64,000 nucleotides of DNA from Tenebrio molitor (GCF_963966145.1 NC_091046.1:39618001-39682000), one strand, 5' to 3'. Counted from the first letter of the stretch, positions 25,745 to 40,079 are shown. Notes: generated from the letters alone by a model not told the origin. Numbers and translations: made by a program.

Positions 25745-25940
25745 CGGGTGTTGATTTAAATTTCCTGTCAAAGTTGGCGTCGACGTCGATTGTGAACGCA
25801 CCACTCGACACTCTGCAGCGTAAAAACACAAACAGTGCAAAAAGTCAGGTTAGATTTAACCAGCTGATTTGTAATCCATGGTGTGTTCACAATCGACTCT
25901 TCAACGCCAATTTTGACAGGAAATTTAAATGGACACCAGA
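25745..25940. mobile_element. Short TIR element, same family as 1533-1735
   Basis: Inverted arms of about 58 bp: CGGGTGTTGATTTAAATTTC, CTGTCAAAGTTGGCG and GATTGTGAACGCACCA, mirrored by TGGTGTGTTCACAATCGAC, CGCCAATTTTGACAG and AAATTTAAATGGACACC. The centre is under 90 bp. Better preserved than the copy at 1533. Confidence 0.8.
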
Positions 25941-26499
25941 TATGTACATTTTTTTATTACATAATTAGAAAATTTCTGAAAATATTCGTTTAATTATTTT
26001 GCAATTTCTAAGTGCTGTTCCAACTGCGTTTAGTGATTTTGGCTCTTCATCCACCACAAAATATCAAACTTGATATGTGCAACTGAGCAAGAACCTTTAG
26101 TTTAGAGAAACTGCAAGAATTTGGTACATTCTTTTCGTGTATAATTTATTACATAAATATTCTATTTTATACGGAGTGTGCCAAAAGTTTTAATTAACGG
26201 AAATATTTTCTTTCTACTTTTCAAAAATAACTCGACCAAATCTATTTTAATTTTTAACAGAAACAGGAACCGTTTTCCGCTCCTTTCCATGACCATTTCC
26301 ACAATCGATATATTTTTTAAATGGCCCTTTGGTTATAGATTATTACATTCTGACACTGAAATTTCCACAAAAAAAAAAATAGGAAAATGACATTCGCATG
26401 GCTGAATTTTGATATTTCAATATTAACAAAGGAAAACAACAAATTTAAAAAACGTCCGCAGTGCATATTTTTGGAACTAAAAAAAACTTCATAAATCCA

Positions 26500-26665
26500 A
26501 GCATTATTGAGGAATGGTAGAAAAAGTTTGAGTAGCTCTCACGATCTCCAGATCTTACCCCGTCAGATTTTTTAATGAAGGTCATTTTAAAAAAAAGTTT
26601 ACTTCAATCGGCCAACTACAACAGAACAACTGAAACAAAAGATTCAGGATGAAATCTTTCTTATT
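26500..26665 (+). pseudogene. Mariner-like transposase relic with SRSPDLTPSDF motif
   Basis: Frame starting at 26539 reads SRSPDLTPSDFLMKVIL, the region of the third catalytic Asp in mariner-type transposases (W..RSPDL.P.DFFLWG). A one-base shift later gives RPTTTEQLKQKIQDEI from 26609. Stops upstream and the frameshift show decay. A possible 5' end of the same element, with GTGTGCCAAAAG, is near 26176. Confidence 0.65.
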
Positions 26666-29600
26666 TAATCTCTTTTATCATTATGCGAAAAATTAGTACC
26701 TACAGTGGGGAGTTTCAATTTTGAAAATAGAGAGAATCATTGGAAATTTTTTTCTACGATATCTCTAGAGAAAGACCAAAATTGTCTGCTTCAAATTTCA
26801 TTGGATTCGACCATTTTGAAGAATTATGAACGATGACAACGATTTTTAATGTCACAACAGTTTCAAATTGTTTGATGCATCTTCACAAGATTCTCTACCC
26901 ACAATATTCTCTGGCAAGTGTGAAACTTCACCACCAGTTTATAACTACTTCCCATGAAGGTACCCAATACTTTCCTTTTTTACGTCAATCAAATCTGATC
27001 TATGTTAATGTCAATAGATGACAATTTGCTGATAGACAATTCTTCAGTGAACACCTTTCACGTACGTCATGTACACTAAATGATAAACCAACATCTTAAT
27101 TGATTTTTTTACTGTTTTCTTGCGTATCTTTCTGGATGGATCACCCCATACCCAGGTAAATAAGAATTAAGAAATTACATTATTTCCGATCCTTGATTTT
27201 TCAAGATAGCTTAACAGTTAGCAATCGCTGATAGTTAAATAAGATTATAAAAATAAATTCTTTATTGGTTCAGATTGAAGCTCGGTCTGACTTCCATCTT
27301 GTCGACAGCTGACAAGTGGCATTTGACCTTAATTTGGTCTGTGGTTATTGTGAATAATTAAAGCATTTAAATTTTAAGTTTGTCACCACAGCTTTACTGA
27401 CTGAAGGTGCCTGTTAAGATTTTGATACGCTTGCATAATAAATCATTTACAAATTTTAATAAAAGAAATGTGTTATTTTCTGTAACATTTGTAATAAATA
27501 CAACCCTGCCCTTTGAAATGTCCGTAGGTAACGCAAACAATTTTTAAATAAAATTCGAATAAGCTAAATCAAATAGCACAGCAATATTTAATAAAAAGTG
27601 CAAAAAGGTCACACCCTTATAAAAGTTGAGTTGGGTAGGTTATTGTTGTGTACACCGGACCTAACATGTCAAACACTCAGGCGTGAGTTAAGGTAATTTG
27701 CAGTTACTTTCGTTCCTGTTCAGCCATGTCAAAATAACAATAAACCCATTTCGCGCTATTTAGGTTTAATGAAGATGTGTGCAGTAGAGCTAGAGGGCAA
27801 AAAAAGAAGATGCAAAATGAGAGACTTGAATTATGACAAGAATCGCTTTTAAAAAAGTGCAGTAACGAGTACAAATTTTTATGTATAAAAAAATCGCATC
27901 ATTACTGCTGTAAGTGAAACACAATGAGAAAATTACAGACAAGGTCAGTCCAACAACAAAAATGGTATTAAATGAAAACAAGATAAAGGAGTTAAAATTG
28001 CTACCAAGTTTTGCATATTATGGAGTGCAACAATTTGCAAGCAAGAAACATCAAACGGTCGTCGCTTGGCTTTTATTTTATTAGAAAATCTATTAAAGCA
28101 GTTTACAAGGTGCGGCCTCCCTTTATAAAACGAAGGACGGTGCAGAATTTAAACGTGACCGAAGGGGGTTCAGAAGTCCTCCCCTTCACACTCTTTCGCT
28201 ACGCCCATGGATAAAACTCAAAGGAATTAATTACTGGAGTCGTGTTATGTTGACGGTAAAGTGGCCACTCAAGACTACCTGGTGGAGAGGTTCCTTCGAG
28301 TAGGCAAAGCTCTCGTCAGCAATACGTGAGTTCGTTCGCATGCTAATGCGTACCTAAAAGCATATCTTAATGGCGGTTCCTGAGGGATTCCTTCTCTTGC
28401 CGACCTTAAAGACATTTTAAAACTCGCTCCCTTCGGTCATTCGAAATGCAAACGTATGAAAGATGTAACAGCTCCTTCTCGAGAGAGGGGAGAAAGTTTT
28501 TGATGAACAGGAGGACGGAAAATCCGAAATTTTATGTGTGCGAAAGGGTTGCGCCACCAAATGAAAAAGTTTGTTGGCTGATGTATTAAAATTTCAAACT
28601 TGTATTACCTAATTAGGGAATTTGTAAATTACTTTAATAAATGAAACTTTAATTCCTAATTAAATTTACTTTCAACTAAGCTACGGAAGTGGCGGGCGCC
28701 CTTGGGCTCCAGCGACCCAACAAATTCTCTCGAAATCCCTTCACGTTGTTCCGACCCAAACTACAAAATCAGCGCATAAAAATTAGATTTTAACGCGACA
28801 TAATCACGTGCCAGCTTCTCTACAATATCTATTTACGTAATTAATTAACTGCGACTTTCCATACTCGACTGCACAAAAACAAATCAACACGGAGCTAACT
28901 TAAATCATAAATAAAAGCTCGGAAAACACATACTTTGACGTTTAAATTTCCGCCAAATCGTTCCTGCCATTCCTAATTTATGTTGCTGCACGAAACGCAA
29001 TTTAAATAAAAAGTTAAAAATAGCTACAATGAAATATTTGCAATAAACGTACAAATTATTTACCTTCTCCGGACTCGAAACACCGAGCTTTCAAGCTCTC
29101 AGTTAAATTGAAATTTTAGTGTAACAATAAATGTTTTTTAATTTCGCAAGCATTTGAGAGCAATTTGATTCGAATCTCTTCCATATAGGCCCCAGCAGGA
29201 TGCGGAACGAGCCCAGATAAAGGGAATATCTCCGAATCTGGAAGGGTTGGTAAATAAGCCTGCTGATACTATCACCCAGCCACCTTAGATCGTATCTAAA
29301 TGCGTATAAGCAGGCCGTTCTATTCGATTATTTCGGCAAATTGCCAAGGAACATTTTATTTTATCCGTTGATTAGACCGTCATCCTTACGACAGTAAATG
29401 TGCGAAGGGGGAGTGCATTTTTGTTAACTGTTTTCGTAATTTGTTAAGGGCGGTAATGAGTTTCAAGCTTACGATAATAGCGAACTAATGTTTATTGATA
29501 ATTGAATAATAACTGAGTTAAGCTGATTATGTGGAGTTCGACCTGCCTAAACTGATACGAGATCCCTACTGGCTTTGACGTTTGTTGCTGTTTATGTTTG

Positions 29601-29874
29601 TAGTTAATATAAACTGAAAATTGGAATTTTGCTTGCTTTAGCAAATAGTTAGCAACGGGGCAAATGGCTTCACCCTCACAGATTAAACACACGAGGGTTT
29701 TCTTAAATTATTGGCTGAATTCAAACACCGTCGTAATCGTTATTTCAAATCCTTTCTCTTAAAAGCCTAATTTTTCGTTTTATTTCTTAGAATAACTATT
29801 TTCCAGCTAGAACTAATGTGACGTTCTAGTTCTATGTGCTATTGACTAGACTTGTGGACTACGTTCTTCTAATA
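26666..29874. other. No gene seen
   Basis: Unique-looking AT-rich DNA with frames at 26833, 27790 and 28011 that match nothing. The patch at 28050-28560 is less AT-rich but has stops in all frames. Confidence 0.3.
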
Positions 29875-30245
29875 TCGCGCGTTCAAATAAAATCCTGGGC
29901 TAGGAAGGCGTTGGAAAAATTAAACCATTTAGAACAGTGTAAAGTTTGAATTTCCCGCCGTTTGACACGAATGGCATTTGTCTGTGTGTAATCGGGACAT
30001 AATTTGTTTTTGTTTTGTTTTTTTTTTTGAGCAAAGGGTGCCCTTAGATATTTGCTTCGAGAATAGGAATCGTTACGTCATTCTATTTTTAATGTAAAAC
30101 ATTGCAAAGAAAAAAAAAAGATTTTTTGGCTCTAAATTTTAGGTTAGCTGTCAACATGCTCCAATTAATCTACGCTTTAAAAAAAAGCACAACAATTGAC
30201 GCTTTCCAACGCCTTCCCAGCCCAGGATTTTATTTGAACGCGCGA
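29875..30245. mobile_element. 371-bp TA-flanked TIR element
   Basis: TCGCGCGTTCAAATAAAATC, then CTGGGCTAGGAAGGCGTTGG, opens at 29875. Its inverted copy (one mismatch over about 42 bp) ends at 30245. TA at 29873-29874 and 30246-30247. Non-coding interior. Confidence 0.85.
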
Positions 30246-30453
30246 TAGTAGCAACTAATAACATTAAATGTTTTATTGCATTTTCTTATGAATATGAAGA
30301 TCTGTTCTTAATGACCGAAACACTGCAAAGTAAAGTCTCATATCATTGTGACTACTGAAGCCAAACAAATCAAGAGTGCCACCTCATCTGTTGTTTTATC
30401 GAAACGTTTGTCTTGGTTTGAGTAGTACGGATAATTATATTTGCTATCCATAG

Positions 30454-30660
30454 TCATTTTATTGGATGCCTATTCGCCAAGTTTCGAAAGTAACATTCTA
30501 ATAAAAATGCTTTCTCTTCAATGGTAAAAGCCATTTTACCCCTTATTTTCGGATGATTGTTGCTTACAATTACGGTAAACTTTGCCGAAATCGAAAAGTT
30601 GTCTTCTAGTTTAACACAGTACACCCTTTCTTTAAAATTGACGTTTGTTTGACATTTCAA
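30454..30660 (-). pseudogene. Possible transposase N-terminal helix-turn-helix fragment
   Basis: Within this frame KMAFTIEEKAFLLECYFRNL resembles the start of DUF4817-like helix-turn-helix regions that begin many insect mariner-like transposases and related proteins. The frame stops soon after (HPIK). Upstream on this strand GTCAAACAAACG and AAGGGTGTACT could belong to an element end. Weak; a chance match is possible. Confidence 0.3.
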
Positions 30661-31038
30661 TGAAAAATCTGCTTACCAGTGGCGTCGAGTCCGGCAATAA
30701 ACATGGTAAATTACCCATTCTTACGAATGTAAAATGTTGCTCGTTAATTTAATAAATGGTCTCCATTAACTGATAATAATAGTAAAATGTACAATTATAA
30801 TTTCAACGTATAAAATTCATGAGGTATGATTTTATTATAAAGTGGCGTCTACGCCCATGCATTGAACGGTTATTTGCATAGAATCCGCTACGACATGACC
30901 GATAATTTCCAATGCCTGCTCTGATTTGTTGGCATACGATAATTTTATCAGGACAAGAGTTGTATCTAAGTACAAATTTACACAAAATATATTTTTTTCT
31001 TGAAATCATTGAATAATCACATATTATATCCCAAGTGC

Positions 31039-31229
31039 AAAAATTTTTATCGGAAAATTTTTTGCTAATGAACGAAAACATCCATAAATGAGGTCAGAAG
31101 ACCAATTATTATCAAATAAAAGCCCTCGACTTCGTCTCGTGCTCTTATTAGATAATAATTGGTCTTCTGACCGAATAATTTATGGATGTTTGAGTTCATT
31201 AGCAAAAAATTTGCCGATATTAAAATTTT
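31039..31229. repeat. Near-perfect palindrome, ~90-bp arms
   Basis: Left arm includes TTTTTTGCTAATGAACG, AACATCCATAAAT and GGTCAGAAGACCAATTATTA; the right arm repeats these inverted. Centre CCCTCGACTTCGTCTCGTG. Almost no loop, so it can form a cruciform. Open frame 30803-31081 runs into it and is not supported. Confidence 0.8.
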
Positions 31230-34200
31230 GCGCGAGGGGTATACGGCTGATTATTTTCTGAATAGAATGAAAACAAATTTTATCGGGTTATTTTTTGTTT
31301 TCTCGTTTTGATTGGTCAATATTTGTCACGCAATTGGTTGCTAGACACATGAAGGAAATAATCACTGTAAATCTGATCTTACTGATGTTTCGCAAGGATG
31401 GAATTTCATTAATTTTGTTATTGAGGCTCTTCTTTTCTTTAGTGGAAACAATAAATTATCAAATATAAATACAGGCATGACACTTTGACGTTCACATATA
31501 ATAAATAAATTTAAACCAGTTTAATCGGATCTTTCTAAATTTTACTTGTTTAATTGGCAAAATATTTTGTGAAACGCTAACTCCTCAAGAAAAATTCCTG
31601 CGTCAGTAATTCAGCTGCTACAAGATTTTATACGATTTCCTCACTGCAGGTAAATCTAGATTATAGCTGTGTTATTTATGACGGAATTGGTATGAACAAA
31701 ACGATGAAATTGCTAAGCGGCACCGATGGTCGTTCTGGGCTTATGCACTTAGGGCTTTTATTGGCGAACAACGTCACGTCCTCCGCTTATGCATAAAATA
31801 TCAACCATTGATCTTCCGGTTATAAAAAAAACTAAAACGGTCAAATTTAAATAGAAATAGATTCTCGATTTAAGCTTCCCTACCCGAAAATTCAGTCACG
31901 TACATCCCCATTGAATACTGGGCATAAAAGAAACATTTCCTTTTTAACTGCAAATTAAACCTACATTTGTTTTACGATGTTGTCTGATTCAATTATTTTC
32001 TTTTATGTAGCTCTTCATGTAATGTTTTTCAAATACCTTTCGAGCATAAAATACATTACCGAGATTTCCGAACCAGTAATTTTAACGTAAAAACCAAACA
32101 AACTATTAAAGGTGTTGTATTTGCGTGGGTAGGAAGAGGCTAACTCGTTCCCCACGTGAGAAATGGATTTTGTTGATTCATTAATTTGAGTGGCAATAAA
32201 ACAATGCACTTTTCGAACCATAAATTCACTTCTTCTAACAGGAGATGTCTCTAATAGTTCCACAGCGCAGCAATAAATTTCAGACAACACAGCGACAGAT
32301 AATTACTACCAATAAATTCAAATAAATAATAAAATTGTAAATATTTTAGCAATAAAAATATTACTACACAAGACTCGTTTTTTGATATAAAAATTTATGT
32401 CATGCTAAAATCACAGAGTGCACTAACGCTTTTGCATTAAGTTTGTCAACAAAGATCGAATCAATTTAACTTTAAAAGCTTACATGTTGCTAACTTTAGA
32501 AACACATCTAAGCTTTATAAATTTGCATTGTACAATAGATATACGTAAAAGGAATCAATTTTGATGCATTATCTAAGGCACTATTACGCAAATGCACCTG
32601 CATAAAAAAACTATGTTTGCTTTTAAAACAGAAGTAGCAACGGCTGTCATCTCATAACGTTTTAGTTTCTTGTAGAATTATAGAACAAGGGTGTCGCCGG
32701 TGCTTCCAAGGATATCGACAATTGTCAATGGAGTGAATAAAGCTAATGATCCTGGCGAGCACAATTATTGATACCATTCAAGTCTTTCTTAAGGAGTCCT
32801 GCTCAGAATAATGTTCATTTCACATCTCACACAAAAGCTGCTACCCTCGACCATCTAGAGTTTCTTGATGATCTCTCATGAAACAGTCTCACTTTTGCTT
32901 TATTTAATTACTTATCGTTTCAGCCGTTACAGTCGAATTGAACAACATCCACAGAATAAAAACAATTAGAAACAATACACGAAGCCGTTTAAGCCCTCTA
33001 AAAAAATCCGATGAATTAAGTAAAAGGCGCCACATGATCCTGATCTATAATATCGCACACCTGGCGTCCCCGAATAACCGCAATTTTTATGAGGAGCGGA
33101 CCTCAGATGGCCATAGAATATTTTTCGGATCTTTTATAGTGCTGTATATAAATAATTTATGTTTCATAATACCCCGTCCGTTCCTGCCATCTTAGCCTGC
33201 GAACTTCATAATCACCATTTTAAAGGTCAGTCGAGAAAAACTCACCGTCCTGATACCCCCGGGTATTTTTTCTGAATTGCAAATTACCCCACCCCTCGAG
33301 CTTTTAATGTTAATTACCTCCGGAGAGCTTCAGCTTTGACCTTAAGACCGGCACCACGGCCAAATCATCTCCGTTTGCATGTTGTCCTCGGCCAAAAGCC
33401 CAGCGATGTGCCATTGTTTATTCATAGCTGATGGCAGTCGATTTTTCGTGATGAAACGAACGCTCAAAACTCAAACGTGCCGGTAAAAAGCCAGAGCTCG
33501 CTAATCTTCGTTGAGGATGCTCTCGTTCATTAATTAATAGCGAGGGCAAATTAATTTTTTTACGGCAGCTCGTGAACAGTTTTTTAAGGGTTATTTTTTA
33601 ATTGAAAAGTAAATAAAGGTGAAGTTTTATTAGTAAAGTCGTTATAAATGTTTGATTACGTACGCCTCACTGTGTTTTTTTTACGATCGAAATCTTTCGC
33701 GAATGAGTTACGGAGCTGTTTAATTAAAAAGCGGCGTTCGTTTTTTCGCGCCACGAAAATCCATCCATTCACGATGCCGTTTATTGTTTGCAAGATTTTT
33801 CGGGTGCGGGGCTTTTTGTGTTGGCGGCCATTTTGCCGGAGTAAATCAATTTCGTCGGTCAATAAAGACCGGCTACGACATGGAAAGTGTAGTGTCACTT
33901 GAACGTTTAATAAAGTCTGGATGGCTGTAACAATAAGAACGGAACGTGCATACAACTTTATGTGCACTTTGTTATTTCCGATACCTCTTTCGCGCTGAAA
34001 GAGGTCGTAAAGGCCGCACTGTTTTAGCCGATGAAGCTACGTTATAGATCCTCGATGGTGAACCGTTCGCTTTATCAGGACGTTGATTATTTATTTGGAA
34101 CCCTTTCGCTATCGCCGGAGGGGATCTTCAAAGACGCTCCTCTTCTGTACGGAATCGCATGGCCTACAATGGAAACCCTCCCAAAAATTATTATCTCGTT

Positions 34201-37200
34201 GTGTATGTTTATAACGCGACGAAAATTAATGTGGATATTGCGAAATTTGCAAGAGATCAACTTTGATACTTCCTCGTCATTTATGTCTTAGTATTTGCAT
34301 AATTGCGTCAGTGAATTTTTTACACCAGGAAAGTAGAGCGATGAGATAACAACAACAAAACAGTTCTGTTATAATAATGAGTGCAGCTCTTATCTACCTT
34401 GAGTACCTTGTCTCACGTTGTTGACAACACAAATGCTGAAAACAGTTGCATTGAGACGTATGTGGACGTATGCTGCAGTTGAAATTTCTTGTGAAATTTT
34501 ATGATCTTTTGTCGTAAACATGGAAACCATTACGTTAATGTCGTCGTTACTGCAATTATTCGCTTAGTGTAAAAGCTTCAGCGAACTGCTTCAAGTGTAG
34601 TCATTCGCCTGCGTAAACCTACAAGTGCATTCAGGATCAAATATGGAGGTCGTCGTTTCTAAACACATTAAAGCAACTTCATGAACCTTTTTAGTCGTGG
34701 TTCTTCAAAGTTCGTAATTTAATTAATCAAATTTAGTATTTTAGAATAAATGCTTTTATGTATAATTTAACTGTGGTTAAAAAGTGTTCGTCAATATGGA
34801 AAAATATTAAACAATGCTCGAGTAATTTCCATAGTCATTGTTTGGTAAATTTTTTTTATAAATCTACAATGGGAAGATTTGAAAATTTGATGTTTGGCAA
34901 GTGGCTGTCGACATATTGGAATTTTCGCTTAAATTACTAATAAAAAACGTTTCTCTTTTTATTAAAAATCACAAATAAACTAATACTTTGACCTGAATGT
35001 ATAATGGCATTTTTAAAAAACATTTTAAATTATTTTACATCCATTATTTTTCCAATAAATGTTTTTTTTTAAATTTTTGTGACTAATAATCATAATAGGG
35101 AAAATACAACCTATCGGGTTGGCAGCTCTGTATGTCGAGAATTGTTATTTCATAAAAATCTGCAAAAGTGCAAAATAAAACATTGGTCAGCCGAAAAGTC
35201 TCGGCTGCGCCTCGTTCCTGAAACCTAGTTTCCGCGCTGTGAAATACTTCTACCGTACTCTAATTTAAATACATAACTATTTGCTATACATATTTTTTCC
35301 GTAGGGTGACGCTTGCAATGCAATAGGTACCGAGCGTTCAAAAACTTGAAAGTTTCGATTTGTTTGTGACCTTGGAATACGTTTGTAGATAACTTAAAAT
35401 TAAACTTACGAATATGAACAGGACGTCAACTGCGTCTTAAAACACATACATACATACAAATATGCAGACTGATTCAAGCAAATTAGTTTTTGAACGCAGG
35501 TTAGCATTATGGCTGTCGGAGATTGAAGTGAATTGTTTTTTCTCAATTTAAACACAGACTTTATTGTTTAATGGGAAGAAAAACTTCGAAGAATAAATTA
35601 TTGCTTTACAATTTTGCTATGAACACTTAAATAAAACTAATTTTTTTGAAATTTCGTCAAAGATGTGTCGTTTAGAACTGTTTAATCGTCTTTATTTTTT
35701 TTTTAAATTAAGGACATTTGTATTGATTTTTATTTTTCTTTTAATATTAAGAGCGATGATAATCTTAGCAACGAAAACGGAGTCGAGATGATTACTTGTT
35801 AGATGTTAATTTTCTGTTAATTCAGTAAATTGCAAACCATGTGACAGTTTTCTGTTTTCAAATACAAAATGTTTGTGTTGTTTAATTAATGAAAATTTTT
35901 ATTGGGTGTTAGCCAGTCAGTTTTTTCCTTCCAGTTCGGCCATGTTCATGTCAACACGTTGTAAGTACGAAATGGGCGTAATAAATTATTTTGAAAGAAA
36001 CGTCTTCGTCTATTACAATTATCTGGTCTCCCAATGACGAGCTCGTGAGCTTTGTTCGTGATGGGGGAAAGGAAAATCCGATAGAGAAGGTTAATTCTTT
36101 AAGAGCTTCCGTTAAGAAATTATCTACAATCTCCCCGCTATAGTTAAGATTCCCCGTCGAATCCGGACAGATTCATGTCCTGAAAAGTGTTTTTCGCGTG
36201 CTCGAGCCATTCGAATTTAATTCGTTAATTCAAAGGTGAGAATTTTATTAAAACGTTACCTTAGGAGAATGGAACGCTTCGTTTTTATCAATCCACTTTA
36301 GTGCACGATTGAAGTTGGAATTTTAATTCAGTGGGAAAATCGATCCCGTCCACTATCCCCCGCCGGAATATTCCCGGACTAATTTACACCGGAATTTTAA
36401 TTCGATTGAATATGAAATCGGATTTAATTGGAGGAAAAATCAGCGCCAGTCGATAACCCATTTTCTCCCCGGATAAAGGAACGTGTAACACCGTGGAAAT
36501 ATTTGTCACATTTTCCTCCGCCTTTCGCATTCTCTCTCCTAAAAAACACCTTTAAAACACATTTGAGCCAATTTGCTTTTTTGACAATCCCATCCGGGCG
36601 GGGTATGTCGCTCCGAAAGCATTTGTTTTGAAAGATGACATGGCCTACTACTCTGTTTCAGCTCGAGCTTTACGTCTCAACTTTTCCAATTCATTTAACT
36701 TGGGAAATGGCTTGCTTAAATAAAATGGCATCTGCAAATATAGCTATGACAATCCATTCTTTACAACTCTTATTCACTTAAACAAATAAAAAGGATCCCG
36801 CCGTGAACGCGATACAAATCGCGGACAGAAAATTGAAAAACTGCGAAGAAAGGTAAAGATTTTTTGTGAAAGCACCGTCAAAAGAATTTTTTCGTGGCGA
36901 ATGCCACGTTTCAAATAGGATGTGGTGTTTTCGGCATTCCTCCTTCCTCTTCCGGAATCCTTAAAACATGCGCCCTAAACATACGGGTGTATCTTTGAAA
37001 TGAATATCTCTGGAACAAGAATTTTTAAAATCATTACCAAAGATGAGACCGTGCACTCGATACAATTTGCAACGAAAGTAATAACGAAACGACATCTTGC
37101 ATGTGCTTTCCACCCGATTCAATAACACACCAGAGGTGCAGTCGCCCCCACGAATATGAAAAATGTGTTTGTTCGTTGTTATCATAATTTATGCAAATTT

Positions 37201-38999
37201 ATTTATGACGACTGTTACATATGAAAGTGGGAAGCGCGTCAATGGAAATAAGTAAATCATTTATTTCTTACGCAGTCGTTATCTGATTTCCTCACTCTGC
37301 ATGGCTAACTTTTCTACGACGTATTTAAATATTGACGAATTTCCCATTTCGTCTATCAAAGCTGTTAATTTTATGCAAGACTTGTAAATAATTCATAAAT
37401 TGATAGTAAACTCTCGAGTTATAAAGATACCGCTTAACGGGGCAAGTCGTAAAAATTGAAATAGTTTATTGATCACGATTTTCATTCAGTCTTGTTTCCA
37501 GTTTTTTCCTTAATAAATTGACTGAATCGATTAGCGCTCTAAAAATAAGAAGCGATTTAAAAGCCAGAACTGCAATGTGTATGCATGCGGTGGCAGTGAA
37601 TGGTGATTGCAAATTGACAATAAAGAAGTATTTTCCTGTCAAATGTGTAATTATAAATCACTGTTATGGAACGGTCTGGTTGTGCTGCCGCAGCTTAAGT
37701 GCAATTAATTTGATAATGTTAAGTATCAATTTGTAATCAATTAGCATTCGACCTTGATTAATAAATTGAATAATGAGCCGCAAGATCTTGGCCGATAAAT
37801 CAATCAAACAAAAGGTTATCAGGCGCATTTTTATGCAGTTTTTGATTTACATGCAATAAATTATTTAATTAATACATAACTTGTACGGTGAAGTTTTGTT
37901 TGTAAGCCTTGTCATACTTGCCAAGTCATTTACATTATAAATTGCAACTCACGTATAAAAAACTTATTACCACGCTGCCGAGTTTATTTTCCATCAAAGC
38001 TGAAAAGCATTAAATTAGAATGATTGATGGTCCGAAACAAATCGGCTGCATTTCTGCCGTGGCGTTATTTCTTTCACATTTTATTAATTCTGCTGAATGG
38101 AGTTGTGTGAGTATTCTGAATGTGTTGAATCTGCGTGGAAATTGTGTCAGTGGTAAAGTGCTGTGGTTCTGATGAGTCACTTTGAGCCAATTCTAGATTG
38201 AAGATCAGAATGAAGAGTGTTCTAGACAGACTTGTAGACACTTTTATAGGTTGTCAAAAAATGAATAATGATATTCACTCCATATAAGTTCACTGACAAG
38301 AAGAGTACTGGAATTAAATGTTACTAGTCAATCGGATTTTGAACATTATGAGCTTTGAGTGTTCTCACCTACAAGAAGTGCACTGTTATTATATTGTCAA
38401 GTATAGAAAGCATGGAAAACAACAATTTATCACACTTTCGTTCATGGTAACACCATGAAAGGTGACTAATTGATACATTTTAAAACAAACATTTTTGTTG
38501 TTTTCCTATTGCTAGCAGAACCCATGACGTTTTATGAAAATCGTTTAAAATCAAGTTGTCTAAAATGTGGTTGAGCTCCATTTTCGCTTTTTTTTCTTCT
38601 CCAGGTCGACAGTCGATTTGTCACCGTTCCTGGTTTTTCTTTTTTGATCAATTTTTTGTTTTCGAAAATGTTTGTTTTTGTCGATCATGCTGACCTAAAT
38701 TCCTTTGACTTTGAAATGTTTTTCGTATTTCGATAAGATGCATAAAAAGTAATAACGATTTGAGCATTCTGTTATCATTCTTAATTCATTCAAGATAGAT
38801 ATATTTTTACACAAGATAAATACTTAACTTTTGCAGTTGCATTTTAACAGATTCGAAATTGCACCCATGAACTATTTCTAACTAACTCGGGGCTAAAACG
38901 GGAAATTCCAAAATAAGACCATCCCCTTGTCGGCAGTATTCGCCGTTAGAACGCAGCAGAATTTTATTATGATCGATAACGTGTCACACTAGATCTATT
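31230..38999. other. No gene seen
   Basis: Frames at 32015, 32938, 33648/33656 (both strands), 34031, 34758, 36428, 36961 and 37518 carry no motif or plausible splice context. The stretch 33000-34300 and 36000-36640 is richer in GC and CpG than its surroundings and could be regulatory. A half palindromic element (CTACCGTACTCTAAT) is at 35250. Confidence 0.3.
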
Positions 39000-40079
39000 T
39001 TAGATAACGGCGAACAACTTCTTTCTTAGAATCTAAATTTCCCCGGCATGTCGTGGAAAACCCGTTGCGATATAGAAGTCTGCATTTGAAAAGTTACGTC
39101 GACAACACGTAAATGAGTCGGTAGAGAAACCGTTTTATATAAACCGAAAGACGGGAGAGGGGGGACGCAACCCCGGATGGATCTCCAGAAAAGCGACCTC
39201 CATCCCCTTCTTGTATATATTAAGAGTTGGTGCGTTAATTCCTCGGAATGCTGTTGCGGTAAAAATCTCATTTTAGCGCAGCGAGCGTTGTCAGCGCAAA
39301 GTTGATTTGACGGAAAATGAACCGCGCCATAATTGCGGCACAAAAGAGGTGAAACTTGTAAAATCGTGCGAAGACGTCAACGCTGAAGTCGGCCGATCCC
39401 ACGGCTACCGTAAATCCATTTTGGCGGCAGTAAGCTGCGAGTTTAGATCCAAGTATGCGATAACCAAGGCCTCCCTCGATCAATACCCACTCAATCCGGT
39501 CGCGGCACACGGCCCTGCGAGCATTGGGGGACGTGGTCACGGGGGCGGCGGGGCACATACAAAAAACCCATTCAAGTCACGAAAAATCACAACTGGACCA
39601 GAGGCGATCGCTAATTGTTCAGGGTATTACACTTCTGCTTTGCTTTCCAGTTTTGGCGGAAACGACAACTTCTCTTTCAAAAAGAATTTACAATGATTTG
39701 AAATTAAAAAAAACCAGTTAAGTTTCACATAAAAAAATTTTTCATACAGTTTATTTGATCAAGATAGATAAAACAATCTAGACTCTTAGAAAAAGAAACG
39801 AACTGATATCGGCCAAAATTGTGACAGGTGAATGACTCAGAAGTGATTTGGGTATTTGTACCTATAACCTAATGATAGAATGTCCAGAGGAAAGTACATA
39901 TTATTATAGATGTGTAAGTTATTTGAAAAATTCTTAGATGAAGGTGGTATGATGTAAATTACAAATTATATCGACAGCAACGCTTTACCAAAATTTACTG
40001 TGCTCATTGCCAAGCGTAATAGACGAAAGACAATTTTTATTAATTTTAAAAAACAATTTGATAAAAAGTGCCAACTGAC
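39000..40079. other. GC-rich patch with overlapping frames, unassigned
   Basis: 39000-39620 is clearly GC- and CpG-richer. Three overlapping frames (39026-39343 and 39268-39558 on minus, 39307-39696 on plus) reach 96-129 codons. The plus one lacks an ATG at its start and has a Gly/His-rich run (GGRGHGGGGAHT). No family recognised. It may be a CpG-rich regulatory or 5' UTR segment. Confidence 0.25.

Noticed and set aside
33648..33967. Overlapping frames on both strands of about 84-103 codons
   Set aside because: Each is the shadow of the other in a CpG-rich stretch; neither has a motif or splice context.
39307..39696. 129-codon + strand frame with a Gly/His-rich run
   Set aside because: Starts at TTG without an ATG, overlaps two minus-strand frames of similar length, and has no motif. 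High GC alone explains the open frames.
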